Shown in pieces: positions 1 through 12,119 of a stretch of 64,000 bases of DNA. The stretch's first letter is position 1; the number at the start of each line of letters is the position of its first letter. A program made the position numbers and the translations under genes. The DNA is from Artemisia argyi (Eukaryota; Streptophyta; Magnoliopsida; Asterales; Asteraceae). The stretch spans positions 26,918,065 through 26,982,064 of the forward strand of contig CM060685.1 in the NCBI GenBank assembly GCA_030686995.1. Reading direction: 5' to 3'. The notes below the pieces were generated by a model. That model was not told the origin of the DNA and searched no databases. It worked only from the letters and a program-made list of their open reading frames with translations.

Positions 1-142
1 TATGTGACTTTAGAACCTTTAGGAGTGCTGCCTTTTCCTCAACTTTTAAGTCCTTAGCAATAATGACGGGTAATTTATCATCACCCTCCAGAAATGCATA
101 TTCTAGATGAGGAGGCAAGTCCTTGAGCTCAACCTCGGGAAA
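1..142 (-). pseudogene. Athila-type pol start (linker before reverse transcriptase), cut by window edge
   Basis: Read on the minus strand in the same frame as the gag-protease ORF, this stretch encodes the residues that precede reverse transcriptase in Athila polyproteins (for example LKDLPPHLEYAFLEGDDKLP). The TAA stop at 143-145 separates it from the protease part, so translation would need readthrough or the element is dead. The reverse transcriptase itself lies to the left of the window. Assignment rests on recognised sequence pattern of the family. Confidence 0.75.
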
Positions 143-2071
143 GTCTTAATTTATTTCAACATTTTTGACTTCCGCTTTATGAAGTATTTTTGGAGACGGA
201 GAGGGTGAAGGATCGTCATTTAACAATCTTTCAAGGAGAAGAATGTCCCCCTCCGGATCAAGATAGTTTTCATCAACCCCACTTGGGATTGAGCTATCTT
301 GAGCAAGAAATGCCTCGACCTCTTCCAGAAGGAAGTCACTTCCCTCAAACGGAGTGAGGGAAGGGGAAGGGTCGGAAATGATAGGGTCAGTAGAAAGACT
401 GCCACTGGATGAGAAACCAAGGACCTCTTGAGAATACTCCTCAGACGCAACATCGATGATGTCAATTCGGTTAACCGTTTCTGCGTCATAGTTGGAGGAG
501 TATCTTGAAGTCTGATCAAGATTGAATGTGATGGCCTCGCCACCAACACGTAGAGTGATTTCTTCTTCGAATACATCGATTAAAGCACGACCCGTTCTTA
601 AGAATCCCCTCCCGAGAATGAGAGGGACTCGTGGGTCAGCATCGAAATCAACAATCACGAAATCTGCCGGAAAATGGAACTTTCCTACTTTCACGAAGAT
701 ATCTTCGGCAATGCCAAGAGGACGGGATATAGTACGGTCTGCAAGCTCGAGTGTCATGCAGGTCGGAGTGAGAGCAGGAAGTGAGAGTCTTTTCCAGACT
801 GTGTAAGGCATCAGGTTAATGCTTGCGCCAAGATCGGCCAAGGCAAAGCATTCAACCATCCCCGGGAAAATACAAGGAATGAGAAATTTCCCGGGATCCC
901 CAAGCTTCTCGGGAAGCTTTTTCAAAAGCACTGCTGAGCAATGCTCGTTAAGAGGAGTTTTTGCCATTTCACAAAGTTTTTCTTTGTTGCTTATCAGATT
1001 TTTGATTGTCGAAGCAAACTTAGGCATGAGAAGAAGAGCATCCGCGAAGCTAATATCAAAGTGTAATTCTTGGAAAATTTGATAAAATTTTTCCATCTGA
1101 TGGTTAGCTTTCTCGCGGTTCTTTTGTTCACTCAATCGTGAAGGATATGGAATTGACGGCTTAGGATCATTCTTTGGGATTTCATCAGAACTCACAGGGG
1201 GATCAAATACAACTTTCGGCTTACGAGCCGGGACCGGGACAACTTGAGGGTGGACGTTGTTGGTACCTCCGTTATTAGTAGGAAGTACCTTGTCCGTAGT
1301 AACCTCAGGTTCACGTTCCGCTACCTTAGGAGGAGGAGAAGAGGTAGAAGGAATCGAGGGTCCATTGTAAGATGCCCCACTTCGGGTGGTGATCGCTTTG
1401 ACATCGCCCCTCGGGTTAGCGATCGTGTTGCTCGGTAATGTACCCGGGCCCGAGGGTCGATCATTTAAAGACTTCTGAAGCTCAGAGATCGTGCTAAGCA
1501 ATAACCGATTCGTTTCCTCTTGTGCTTTCATGAATTGTTTAAATTCAGCATTGGAGGAAGACGAGGGTTGAACAACGTTTTGATTTTGAACAGGAGGATT
1601 TTGAACACGGTTGTTTTGAAAATTCCCTTGATTTTGATTGTTGTTACCCTGAAAAGTGTTTCTCTGATTGAAATTACTCTGATTGTAATTCCCTTGATTT
1701 TGGTTTCTTTGAAAATTTCCTTGAAAACCTTGGTTTTGATTGCCATTTTGAAAATTGTTTTGATTAAACTGGCCTTGATTTTGATTCGGGTTTTGGAAAT
1801 TTGAGTTTTGACCTTGGTTAAAATTCTGATTTGTTTTACGGTTTTGATTTTGGTTAAAACCTGGAGGTCCGAGAAAATTGTTGGAACGATAGCTTAAGAG
1901 ATTACGGTCCCCTTGCGATTGGTAAGAATTACCCCCCGTATTGTAGGAACCGTGAGCAGCATATACGTTCTCTGGAGGAAAGCCAGCAGTAGCTGGACAC
2001 TCGGAATACAGATGAGGGCCCCCACAAGTTTCACAACTTCGGGCCACGGCTTTCACTTGTTGATTTTGAGC
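143..2071 (-). pseudogene. Athila-type nucleocapsid zinc knuckle and aspartic protease
   Basis: About 640 residues in the same frame as the upstream gag but cut off from it by one TAG at 2072-2074; the first in-frame Met is at 2056. In order: a cysteine-histidine knuckle near the start (CETCGGPHLYSEC, spacing C-x2-C-x3-H-x4-C), a long Asn/Gln-rich low-complexity stretch with many FQ/NQ repeats, a Pro/Ser-rich linker, then a retropepsin-like protease whose active-site motif reads ADLGASINLMP followed by the flap and the ILGRGFLRT segment. The protease would mature the retrotransposon polyprotein in the virus-like particle. The DLGAS active site, rather than D[ST]GA, is usual in Athila-like elements as I know them. 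The frame ends at TAA 143-145. Confidence 0.85.
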
Positions 2072-2905
2072 CTAATTTTGCATCGTTTGGCTCATTCTCA
2101 ACACAGCCGTAGAAATATCATCCATCTTTTTGGTAAGAGCAATTATTTCAGGAGATGATGATGAGGGAGTAACTGAATGACATGACGCATCCCTCTCCGC
2201 AGAGGAATCCCAAAAGTTATGATGGGCATTCATGTTCTCGATTAAGTCATAGCACTCCTCGGGACGCCTTTTCATAAAGGTCCCACCAGCAGCAGCATTG
2301 AGAATGTCTCGGTGCCTCAATGTCAGACCATTATAGAAGGTATATATGATGGTAACTTGCAACATATTGTGATTAGGGCACCGATCAATAGCTAGCTTAT
2401 AACGTTCCCAAGCCTCAAAAAGAGACTCATCGGAACGTTGCCGGAAGTTGTTGATATCATTTCGTAACTTGGTAACCATGGATGGTGGAAAATATTTTGC
2501 TAAAAACTTGGTTACCATTTCATCAAAGGTTCGAATAGAATTCTTTGGAAGTCGGTCAAACCATGCAGTGGCATGATGAGTGAGAGAATAGGGGAAGAGG
2601 TACAGCCGAAGGGCATCATCCGTGACACCATGTTGTTTCATGCTTTGGGTGACCGTGAGATATTTGTCAAGATGCTTATTGGCATCGTCACCCGGTAATC
2701 CGTGAAATTGACACGAATTCTGGACTTGTTGGATCATGTGGTGCTTGAGGCCAAAGTCCGTAGCCTCAATAGTGAGTGGTGCAATAGGCCCACCCCGCCC
2801 TTGCATGGTAGGCTGGCACAGCTCCTCCATCGTTCGGAGATCGGGAGCTGGCTCACCCAAGGGAGGGTCAGGGGGTGGTAAAGGTGGTGGTGGCCCAGCG
2901 GCCAT
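2072..2905 (-). CDS. Athila-type Ty3/gypsy gag capsid protein
   Basis: A 277-residue ORF ending at TAG. After a proline-rich N-terminus (PPPPLPPPDPP) it carries the plant retrotransposon gag domain: residues around 80-220 include LRLYLFPYSLTHHATAWF, KFLAKYFPPS and FRQRSDESLFEAWERYK, the hallmark block of Athila-lineage gags. It would form the capsid of the retrotransposon particle. The chosen Met is the first of the open frame and lies about 620 bases inside the leader. The ORF stops just before the zinc knuckle, which continues in the same frame after a single TAG. It is the gag of outer element A, whose 5' LTR is 13758-17823. Confidence 0.88.
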   Translation of the reverse strand: MAAGPPPPLPPPDPPLGEPAPDLRTMEELCQPTMQGRGGPIAPLTIEATDFGLKHHMIQQVQNSCQFHGLPGDDANKHLDKYLTVTQSMKQHGVTDDALRLYLFPYSLTHHATAWFDRLPKNSIRTFDEMVTKFLAKYFPPSMVTKLRNDINNFRQRSDESLFEAWERYKLAIDRCPNHNMLQVTIIYTFYNGLTLRHRDILNAAAGGTFMKRRPEECYDLIENMNAHHNFWDSSAERDASCHSVTPSSSSPEIIALTKKMDDISTAVLRMSQTMQN

Positions 2906-3529
2906 TTTCGGTCTTTGGTTCTTGTGTGTCAGAACGTAGCTCGTGTACGTTTTTCTGATGTTTACGTTTTGTTTGTGACCGAGTGCGCATGCACTAAAAA
3001 CAATTTTTCAAAACAAGATCGAGGAAAAACCACAGTGAACTTAAACCAGCAATCACAAGTGAATGGCTTCTTTGAAAAAGGTACACCACTCACAAGGATA
3101 TAAAGGCAAGTTTTAATCTTAAGTTTGGGAACTTATTATGGGTTTATTAGTTAATTTGAAAAACTGCTTTAGGCTTATGGGTGTGTGTGCAGAAAACTTG
3201 GGAAATATTTTTGTAACTGATTCGTTAACCGAAATCGTCCCTTTAAGATTACTCGCAGGCTGGCGGGAGGAAGTAAATACGTTTCCTCTTCAGTTCGCAA
3301 TTTAATATCAGAACTTACCTTAAACCAACTGTTTCAGGTTGTAATCTTAAAGAACATGAAGTAATTTAACTTCACAGTTTGTTTTTGATTGTTTTTAATT
3401 TTTTTGGTGTTTTCAACACTTCAGGAGAAGTGTTAATGAACGTTTTTTTATATGATTATGTTTTTACAAATTTGGGTGAAATTTGTACAGGGAGGGTTTT
3501 GAAAACCACTAAACTTAAAACGATTTTAT
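2906..3529 (-). other. Untranslated leader of element A, distal part
   Basis: The stretch between gag and the insertion point of element B. Together with 13719-13757 it makes the leader between primer-binding site and gag of the outer element, about 660 bases once the inserted copy and its target duplication are removed. No ORF or RNA gene is visible. Confidence 0.75.
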
Positions 3530-3534
3530 AAAAC
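3530..3534. repeat. Target-site duplication AAAAC, left of element B
   Basis: AAAAC here is repeated exactly at 13719-13723, flanking the element bounded by TG...CA at 3535 and 13718. A 5-bp duplication is what Ty3/gypsy integrases leave. Confidence 0.85.
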
Positions 3535-6151
3535 TGATTGGCTCAAAACCGTCTACTTAAATTAGTCAACCTCTTGTGAAAGGTTAACAACTAAAGTCAA
3601 ATAGTCTAGAAACCAATTCAAGTCAATCCAAGGAATTTAGTGTCCCCGGGTCGTTTATGTCCCTTGGAAGTGCGATATCCTGAGTTAGAACGGATCTGTG
3701 ATCGGGAATTATTGAACAGGAAAGGGTATGTGATTGTGATTACCCTAAGGATAAAATAAAATAGCTTAAAGAAGCTATATAAACAAAACCTTGAAATAAG
3801 AAAACTTAAAAAAGTAAAAGGAATTAAAAACGTACGCGACTGCGTACAGAGAAAAAGGTGAGTTTTAAAGAAAAATAAGCTATAGAGGTTAAAACTGAAA
3901 ATTCTATAAACTTAAACTAAAAAAGAAAATTAAATTAAAAAGAAAACTATTTTTTATATTATTATATTATTTATTATTAATTATTTAATTAATAACTATT
4001 TAACTTTTTAATTAAAACTAACTTAATTAAAACTAAAAATAATAAATACTACAAATTAAACTAAAAACTTATAAAAATATTTTCTAAACCTAAAATAGAA
4101 CTTGAAGAAAGTATAAAAAATAAAAATAAATATTTTTGTCTTTTTGTGGTTTTGTTATTAATTAAAAACTATTTAACTTAATTAAACTAATTAAACTACT
4201 TTTAATTTATATTAATACTAAATTAACTTAGAAAATTACAAGAAAATTTATAAAATTACTTAACCATTACAGGAATCCTAAAAAATTATAAAAACTCTAA
4301 AAATTATGTTTTAAGATTAAACAACTAATTATTTACCTTTTAATTAACTTAAGTCAATTTTAAATAAATAAAACAAGAAAAATAGAAAATGAACAGTAGA
4401 ATCTCAAAATATATTTTCTAAAAACTTATTATACTATATTAGAACTAGGAAAATTATAAAAACTAAGTTTAACTTTATAAAAACTAAATAAGCTATTTAA
4501 TACTTAATATTAATTAATAATAAAGAAAACTAAGATTAAATCTAATTAGCACTAAATGACAAAATAAAAATCTGAAAAAATTATTAAAATTACTTTATTA
4601 TATGTGGTATTTAATAAAAATATAAAATTACAAATTACTTAATAAAAATCTAAAAATGAAAATTAAAATTTAATTAAATTAAATAGAAACTATCACTTAT
4701 TTTTATGTTGTATTTTCTGGATTTTTCTTTTACAAAACTATATTATATGTAAAAACAACTAACTTTAATAAAAACAATAATTTTAAAACTTAATAATAAG
4801 CTAGATATAAGCTATTAATCAAAACAGTTGACCAAAGTTGACCAAACAAGCAAATAAGCTCTTCTGAGCTGGTGTGGGACCCACAATGGTAAAAGTTGAT
4901 TCAGCTGAGTTATTTGAACAAGTTTGAACAAGTTTCACACCAAAAAGCCAAGTGAATAAGCCACAAGACCACAATAAGCTGATTGCTTATTTGGTTCTGG
5001 GTCAGATTAGGGACAACCTTTGGGTGCAATTCTAGGTGGGGTCCACAAGTTCACAGGTCAATCAAAGGGTCAAAAGATGAACCCTGGTAGGAGGGGGGTT
5101 TGTAGAACCAAAATTGAGACCTAGGGGACCACTGTGGTGGTCACAATCAACCACCTAAGGTGTGGTGGTGACAGGGTCTGCTGTGCACAGGGCAATTGGT
5201 TGCCCTGCAGCTGTGTTCCAAGGGCAGTTTAGTCCAACAGAAAAAATCACAAAAATGCAAAAATTATAGAAATCACAAGTTCTACTGGTATATAATACAC
5301 ACAAGAAATTTCAGACTTCAAAACCAAACACAAAAATCATAGAAATTCATGCCATTTTGGTGAAAATCTGAACATGCACTTTTTGACTTTTTCTAAATTT
5401 AAGCTCAGTTGACTTATATGAAGTTTGATCTTAGTTTTATGACTGAAAGCACATTAATAATCTTAGATAAGGTTAAACTAATGTAAATCACTAACTATTA
5501 AACCAACTTAAATACTTTTTGAGGTACAAAACCCACACAGTTAACTGTGTGGGTAAAAATCTTTGTGATTTTGACTTTTGGTAGTATGAGACCAAAATTT
5601 TATGCTTACTTGACCTATATTACACTACTGCAGTTTAATGAGACTAAAATAAACACCAAAAAACAACAAGATTTCAGCTAACAAGCTTGTTCCAAACACC
5701 CCTTTGTGTAGACTGTTTTGAGTTTTAAGAAGCAACAGGCTATAAGAGCTTATGAAACTTGTCCAATACAACTTTTTATGATAAATTAGACCTAAATAAG
5801 TGCTTATAAACAGAAAGCAATAACAAATGCAAAAAACTACTACTTATACTATTTTGACTGTGGAAACTAGTACTTATAGCAACTACAAATTTAATTGAAC
5901 AAGCCTGCTATTTTAAGTTATATTATGACTAGGTAACATTAAATAAGCACAAACAAACAATAAAGCAGAGGTATAAGCTATGCTACAGTAGAAAGCACAA
6001 AATGATGAAATGCTTACAAATGAGGTTTTGACTGAGAAACTAGTAACCAAAAGCAATAGAACCAATCCTATGGGCTTCCACAAGCCTCTAAAACCCAGGG
6101 CAATCCAGAATCAACCCTGCTCCAATGCTTCTTTCTTTATTGAAACTGATT

Positions 6152-6185
<34 letters not shown>

Positions 6186-7784
6186 GATTTTCTTAATTTC
6201 TTTTTGTATTTTCTTTTTTATGAATCAAGCTGATTTGATGGTTTCTAATAGCTTAAAAAGCTATGTCAGGAGCTTATATTAGCTATAGAGTCCAAAGAAA
6301 CACCAAGATTAACAATAAATAAAAAAACTTGAAATTGGTACGAAATTGAGATAACTTGAAAATAAAAGATAGAGTGAATCTGAATTGCAAATAAGGTCTT
6401 ACACATTCAAATTAAGTAACAAGATCCAGAAAACATTAAAGTGACAAGGAAATTTAAAATAAGCAGTAAAGACAATTAAGATAAAAGTGATCAAAAATTA
6501 TGAAATTAGTGATGATCTTCTCTTCTGCCTCATCCTTGGTATATATTGACTTCAAACACTCCCACTAGCATCCTGATATTTTCCCACTTCAATTCAAGAC
6601 CATAGGATAGGTCAAAGTGATCCTGACCCTTTAAAAGGATTTTGGCGGGAAAAGCCGTTTAGGTGACTTGTAGCTGTTTTATTGCAATTAATGCAATTTG
6701 GGATGTAGTATTGGAGGAGGGGACATGGCAGGAAGGTTTTGAGCTAAGTTGAGGGTGGTTTTAGTGGTTTGTAAACAAAACCGTGGGTTTTGGAGTGGTT
6801 TTGGTTGAAAAGTAGTGGGAAGGGCATTTATTGTTGCGTGGGATGGTGTAAGGAGGTGGAAGAGAGTTGATAGATTGGCAGAGGGTGAGGTGGAAAGGTG
6901 AGGAGAGGTAGCTATGGAGAGGTGGAGGGGTGAGGTGGAAGAGAGTGAACAGTGGGGCGGTTTGGGAGGGATGAGGGTCAAACGGTGGTCAACACCCGTT
7001 TTTATTAAAAGGGTGGACTGGGCTTTGTAACTTTGGGCCTTGGGAATAGGTGGGTGGGCTGGGGTTTGGTGTTGGGTTTATTTTGGTGTTTTGGGTAATA
7101 ATAATAATAAGGGTCCGTTTGGTATTTAGTAAACACAAGGACCAAATTGCAATTATTCCAAAGTTAAGGGACCTTTTGTGTAAACTTTCCAATGTAGTAA
7201 TAAGGACCACTTATGCCAATGTTGAATAACCCAAGGACCAAAGATGTAATTTCCCATATTAAATTCCCAGGGATCTTTTCTGTCAATTCCTTAAACTCCA
7301 GGGACCTTTATTGTAATTTTCTGATTCTTGAAGGGTTAAACCTGTAAATATCAAATGTTAACACAAAGGACCAATTTTGTCATTTTAGAATAGTATAAGG
7401 TTTATTTTGAATATTTTCTTATTTTTAAACCTTAGGGACTAATTTTGACACTTTTCCAAAGTTGAGGGACCATAGTTGTAATTTTATGATTTTTAACTTC
7501 AAAGGACTTTTCCTAACAACTTATGAATCCCAAGGACCTTTTATGACATTTGTACAAGTTTTGATTGACCAGGGACTAGTTTTGCCAATTTGTCAAAGTT
7601 CAGGGACTGAAACTGTAAATTATGTAAATTTTGTTATTTTTCATCAGTTTTCATCCCTTTTGCACTTGTAACACTTAAAAACACAATTTCATGATATTTC
7701 ATATATTTTAAAGCATATCTGTATGTTTTCAGATGTTTTGTAGCTTAAATGTGACAGAAATGATGAGTATTTAGACACTCATCA
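3535..7784 (-). repeat. 3' LTR of element B
   Basis: 4250 bp, TG...CA bounded. From about 4570 to 7784 it is nearly base-for-base identical to 10505-13718; the visible exceptions are a few substitutions at the start and a shifted poly-T length near 6160. From about 3816 to 4567 it differs strongly from the other LTR and lacks about 135 bp present there. A C/T-rich segment (sense strand of the element) around 6690-7000 and a TATA-like ATATATAC near 6540 mark the probable promoter region. Small ORFs here are not genes. Confidence 0.9.
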
Positions 7785-7800
7785 ATCCCCCACACTAAAC
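7785..7800 (-). other. Polypurine tract of element B
   Basis: On the minus strand AGTGTGGGGGAT directly precedes the TGATGAGTG start of the 3' LTR. This is the expected position and composition of the plus-strand primer. Confidence 0.75.
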
Positions 7801-9310
7801 TATTGCTAGTCCCTAGCAATCTTTTATTTAAAACTTAATGGATTTGAAAACTTCTTTACCAAAAGCCATCACTTCTGGAATAGCCAGGTGTAAGAACTGT
7901 GGCACACCTGATAACCGTGTGATTTTGAGCAAACCACCAGCTGTCAACGGATTTGATTAGTCTTTACCAAAAGCCGTTTGCTTCTGGACTAGCCAACTCT
8001 TGATGGAATAGTCAACATCTTGGTGAGCTGATTACCAATTATGGTTTTTCCACGGCCTTTACCACAAGCCATAATCTTGCGGGCTAGCCAGCTCATTTGT
8101 TTATGAGGATGCGGGGGAGCTGAGGAACCATGCAATTTTTGGCAAATTGCCAGCCATCAACGGATTTGAGATATCTTTACCAAGAGCCGTTTGCTCCTGG
8201 ATTAGCCAGTCCCTTTGTCATTTAGATTTTGGCGGACTGATTACCATATGTTGTGTATTAACACCAAATGAAAAAAAATTTTTAAAATTTGGCCATTTTT
8301 GGGGAAAAAGGGCATACAAGGGTATATAAATGATCAAATTCGCCAGAATTTCCCCCCCACACTTAGAAATGAATATTGTCCTCAATATTCAAAGTCCCGG
8401 CTATTATGCCGAATCCTTGAACGTAAAAAGATAACATTTAAAAACTAAGTGGGGTAACACAACAATTATTTTATTTTTCTGTATTTACAATTTTTCATTT
8501 CATTTTTAAAATATATACAACAGGTGGGGCATCACCCCCACACTTAGGTGGTAGAAAGGGAAAAAGAAAGAAATATGGGTGAAAACCCATATTGACTAAT
8601 GTTTTTGATAACCAAGTCACTAGCTTGACTTGACCCCGAATTAATTGGTTCATGGGGAAGTGGAGTGGGATTGCCACTCAAAGATTGGGTGAGGAATTGG
8701 AGTGGGATTGCCACTCACAGAATTATAAATGCTCATACAGTAAGATGAGCCTAAGAATCCTTTTCAGTTTAAGGAAACTTAGAAAAGGTAAGAAGAATCT
8801 TTTTGATTTTTAATTTTATAATGTTTTTGTATTTTTAACTTTTTATATATATATATATATGTACAAAAGAAATGGTTAAAAAGGAAACCTAAATGTGATT
8901 TTTAATACAAGAAACTGATTTAAACCTAATCTATTTCATTCCAGGAATTTATACTAAGCACAGTAAATCCTTTTTTAGTGTAAACCTGGTGTTTAGCCAA
9001 AATTTAGACCTAGGAATATCAAGACTAGGAAAATTGACAGTCACGTGCAAATCAAAGCACAAATAGATTTCAACCATAAAATATTTTTGTATTTTATATT
9101 TGTTTATTAAATGAAATATGATACAGTATAAGTAATCACTACCTCCCAGGCTTGTGTCGGGTTTATCACGCTAGTTAATTACTTGTGAATAATTAACTGT
9201 AATAAATGTGTCCTGACAGCCCGGTAGTTGAATGATATAGTATAATATACATACAAGGGTTAGATATTTCAACAAAATACAAAATACAAGTCATAGTAGG
9301 CAGCACAACC
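7801..9310 (-). other. Non-coding interior of element B with degenerate tandem repeats
   Basis: No ORF of retroelement type is present. Between about 7850 and 8220 a unit built on CTTTACCAAAAGCC...CTTCTGGACTAGCCA recurs four times at roughly 100-bp spacing (near 7855, 7962, 8058, 8174). Two further purine tracts reading CTAAGTGTGGGGG on the minus strand occur near 8352-8366 and 8536-8548. The rest, to 9310, is AT-rich with a short TA run near 8845. The layout resembles the region downstream of pol in Athila elements, which suggests B kept the 3' untranslated part and lost gag-pol. Confidence 0.7.
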
Positions 9311-9328
9311 TCCCCGGCAGCGGCGCCA
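9311..9328 (-). other. Primer-binding site of element B (tRNA-Asp type)
   Basis: The plus strand reads TCCCCGGCAGCGGCGCCA, which resembles the 3' end of plant tRNA-Asp including CCA (one mismatch to the form I know, GGCAACGG). It lies five bases from the LTR end at 9334. tRNA-Asp priming is usual for Athila-type elements. Confidence 0.85.
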
Positions 9329-9333
9329 AAAAT

Positions 9334-12087
9334 TGATTGGCTCAAAACCGTCTACTTAAATTAGTCAACCTCTTGTGAAAGGTTAACAACTAAAGTCAAA
9401 TAGTCTAGAAACCAATTCAAGTCAATCCAAGGAATTTAGTGTCCCCGGGTCGTTTATGTCCCTTGGAAGTGCGATATCCTGAGTTAGAACGGATCTGTGA
9501 TCGGGAATTATTGAACAGGAAAGGGTATGTGATTGTGATTACCCTAAGGATGAAATAAAATAGCTTAAAGAAGCTATATAAACAAAACCTTGAAATAAGA
9601 AAACTTAAAAAAGTCCCAACGAGATTGTGATGATTCAAAACGAGTCTGTGATTAGTGAATGTGAACAGGAAAGGGTATAAAAGTGTGTGTGTGATTACCT
9701 AGGGTTTTATAACTTAAAATAACTTAGAAAAACTAAATTAACGATTACGTGAAACCTAGGTATTTAAAACGTACACCAAATTAAAATCAGACGCGACTGC
9801 GTACTGAGAAAAAGGTGAGTTTTAAGAAAAATAAACTATAAGGGTTAAAAATGAAAATTCTATAAACTTAAACTTAAAATAAAATTAAACTAAAAATAAA
9901 ACTATTTTTTAGATTATTATACTATTTATTATTAATTATTTAATTAATAACTATTTAACTATTTAATTAGAAAATTATAAATACAACAAATTAAACTAAA
10001 AACTTATAAAAATATTTTCTAAACCTAAAATAGAACTTGAAGAAAGTATAAAAAATTAAAATAAATCTTTTTGTCTTTTTATGAATTTCTTATTAATTAA
10101 AAACTATTTATATTAATTAAACTATTTAAACTATTTTAAATTACAATTAATATTAAACTAACTTAGAAAATTATGAAAATTTTTATACATCTAATTAACC
10201 ATCATGGGAATCCTAAAAAAATTATAAAAACTTTATTTTATATATTTTTAAACTAGTTAACTAATTATTATTCTATTTATTAATTAATTACTATTTAAAC
10301 TATTTAATTTATAAAAACTATTAAATAAACAGTATAAATCACAAGAAAATTTCTAAAATTATCTTATGACTTATAGAAGCTAGGAAAAATATAAAATATA
10401 GGTTTTACTATATAAAAACTAATTATGCTAATTATAACTTATTTATTAATTAATTATTAATAAAAGTATTTTTAATTCTAATAAATATCAAATGACAATA
10501 TAAAAATCTGAGAAAATTATTAAAATTACTTTATTATATGAGGTATTTAATAAAAATATAAAATTACAAATTACTTAATAAAAATCTAAAAATGAAAATT
10601 AAAATTTAATTAAATTAAATAGAAACTATCACTTATTTTTATGTTGTATTTTCTGGATTTTTCTTTTACAAAACTATATTATATGTAAAAACAACTAACT
10701 TTAATAAAAACAATAATTTTAAAACTTAATAATAAGCTAGATATAAGCTATTAATCAAAACAGTTGACCAAAGTTGACCAAACAAGCAAATAAGCTCTTC
10801 TGAGCTGGTGTGGGACCCACAATGGTAAAAGTTGATTCAGCTGAGTTATTTGAACAAGTTTGAACAAGTTTCACACCAAAAAGCCAAGTGAATAAGCCAC
10901 AAGACCACAATAAGCTGATTGCTTATTTGGTTCTGGGTCAGATTAGGGACAACCTTTGGGTGCAATTCTAGGTGGGGTCCACAAGTTCACAGGTCAATCA
11001 AAGGGTCAAAAGATGAACCCTGGTAGGAGGGGGGTTTGTAGAACCAAAATTGAGACCTAGGGGACCACTGTGGTGGTCACAATCAACCACCTAAGGTGTG
11101 GTGGTGACAGGGTCTGCTGTGCACAGGGCAATTGGTTGCCCTGCAGCTGTGTTCCAAGGGCAGTTTAGTCCAACAGAAAAAATCACAAAAATGCAAAAAT
11201 TATAGAAATCACAAGTTCTACTGGTATATAATACACACAAGAAATTTCAGACTTCAAAACCAAACACAAAAATCATAGAAATTCATGCCATTTTGGTGAA
11301 AATCTGAACATGCACTTTTTGACTTTTTCTAAATTTAAGCTCAGTTGACTTATATGAAGTTTGATCTTAGTTTTATGACTGAAAGCACATTAATAATCTT
11401 AGATAAGGTTAAACTAATGTAAATCACTAACTATTAAACCAACTTAAATACTTTTTGAGGTACAAAACCCACACAGTTAACTGTGTGGGTAAAAATCTTT
11501 GTGATTTTGACTTTTGGTAGTATGAGACCAAAATTTTATGCTTACTTGACCTATATTACACTACTGCAGTTTAATGAGACTAAAATAAACACCAAAAAAC
11601 AACAAGATTTCAGCTAACAAGCTTGTTCCAAACACCCCTTTGTGTAGACTGTTTTGAGTTTTAAGAAGCAACAGGCTATAAGAGCTTATGAAACTTGTCC
11701 AATACAACTTTTTATGATAAATTAGACCTAAATAAGTGCTTATAAACAGAAAGCAATAACAAATGCAAAAAACTACTACTTATACTATTTTGACTGTGGA
11801 AACTAGTACTTATAGCAACTACAAATTTAATTGAACAAGCCTGCTATTTTAAGTTATATTATGACTAGGTAACATTAAATAAGCACAAACAAACAATAAA
11901 GCAGAGGTATAAGCTATGCTACAGTAGAAAGCACAAAATGATGAAATGCTTACAAATGAGGTTTTGACTGAGAAACTAGTAACCAAAAGCAATAGAACCA
12001 ATCCTATGGGCTTCCACAAGCCTCTAAAACCCAGGGCAATCCAGAATCAACCCTGCTCCAATGCTTCTTTCTTTATTGAAACTGATT

Positions 12088-12119
<32 letters not shown>

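Noticed and set aside
7850..8220. A CRISPR-like array (repeats at about 100-bp spacing)
   Set aside because: The units are degenerate and spacers are not unique short sequences; it is a tandem repeat within a retrotransposon of a plant genome.
9311..9328. Apparent tRNA-Asp 3' end
   Set aside because: Only 18 bases next to an LTR end, hence a primer-binding site and not a tRNA gene; the same applies to 13735-13752.
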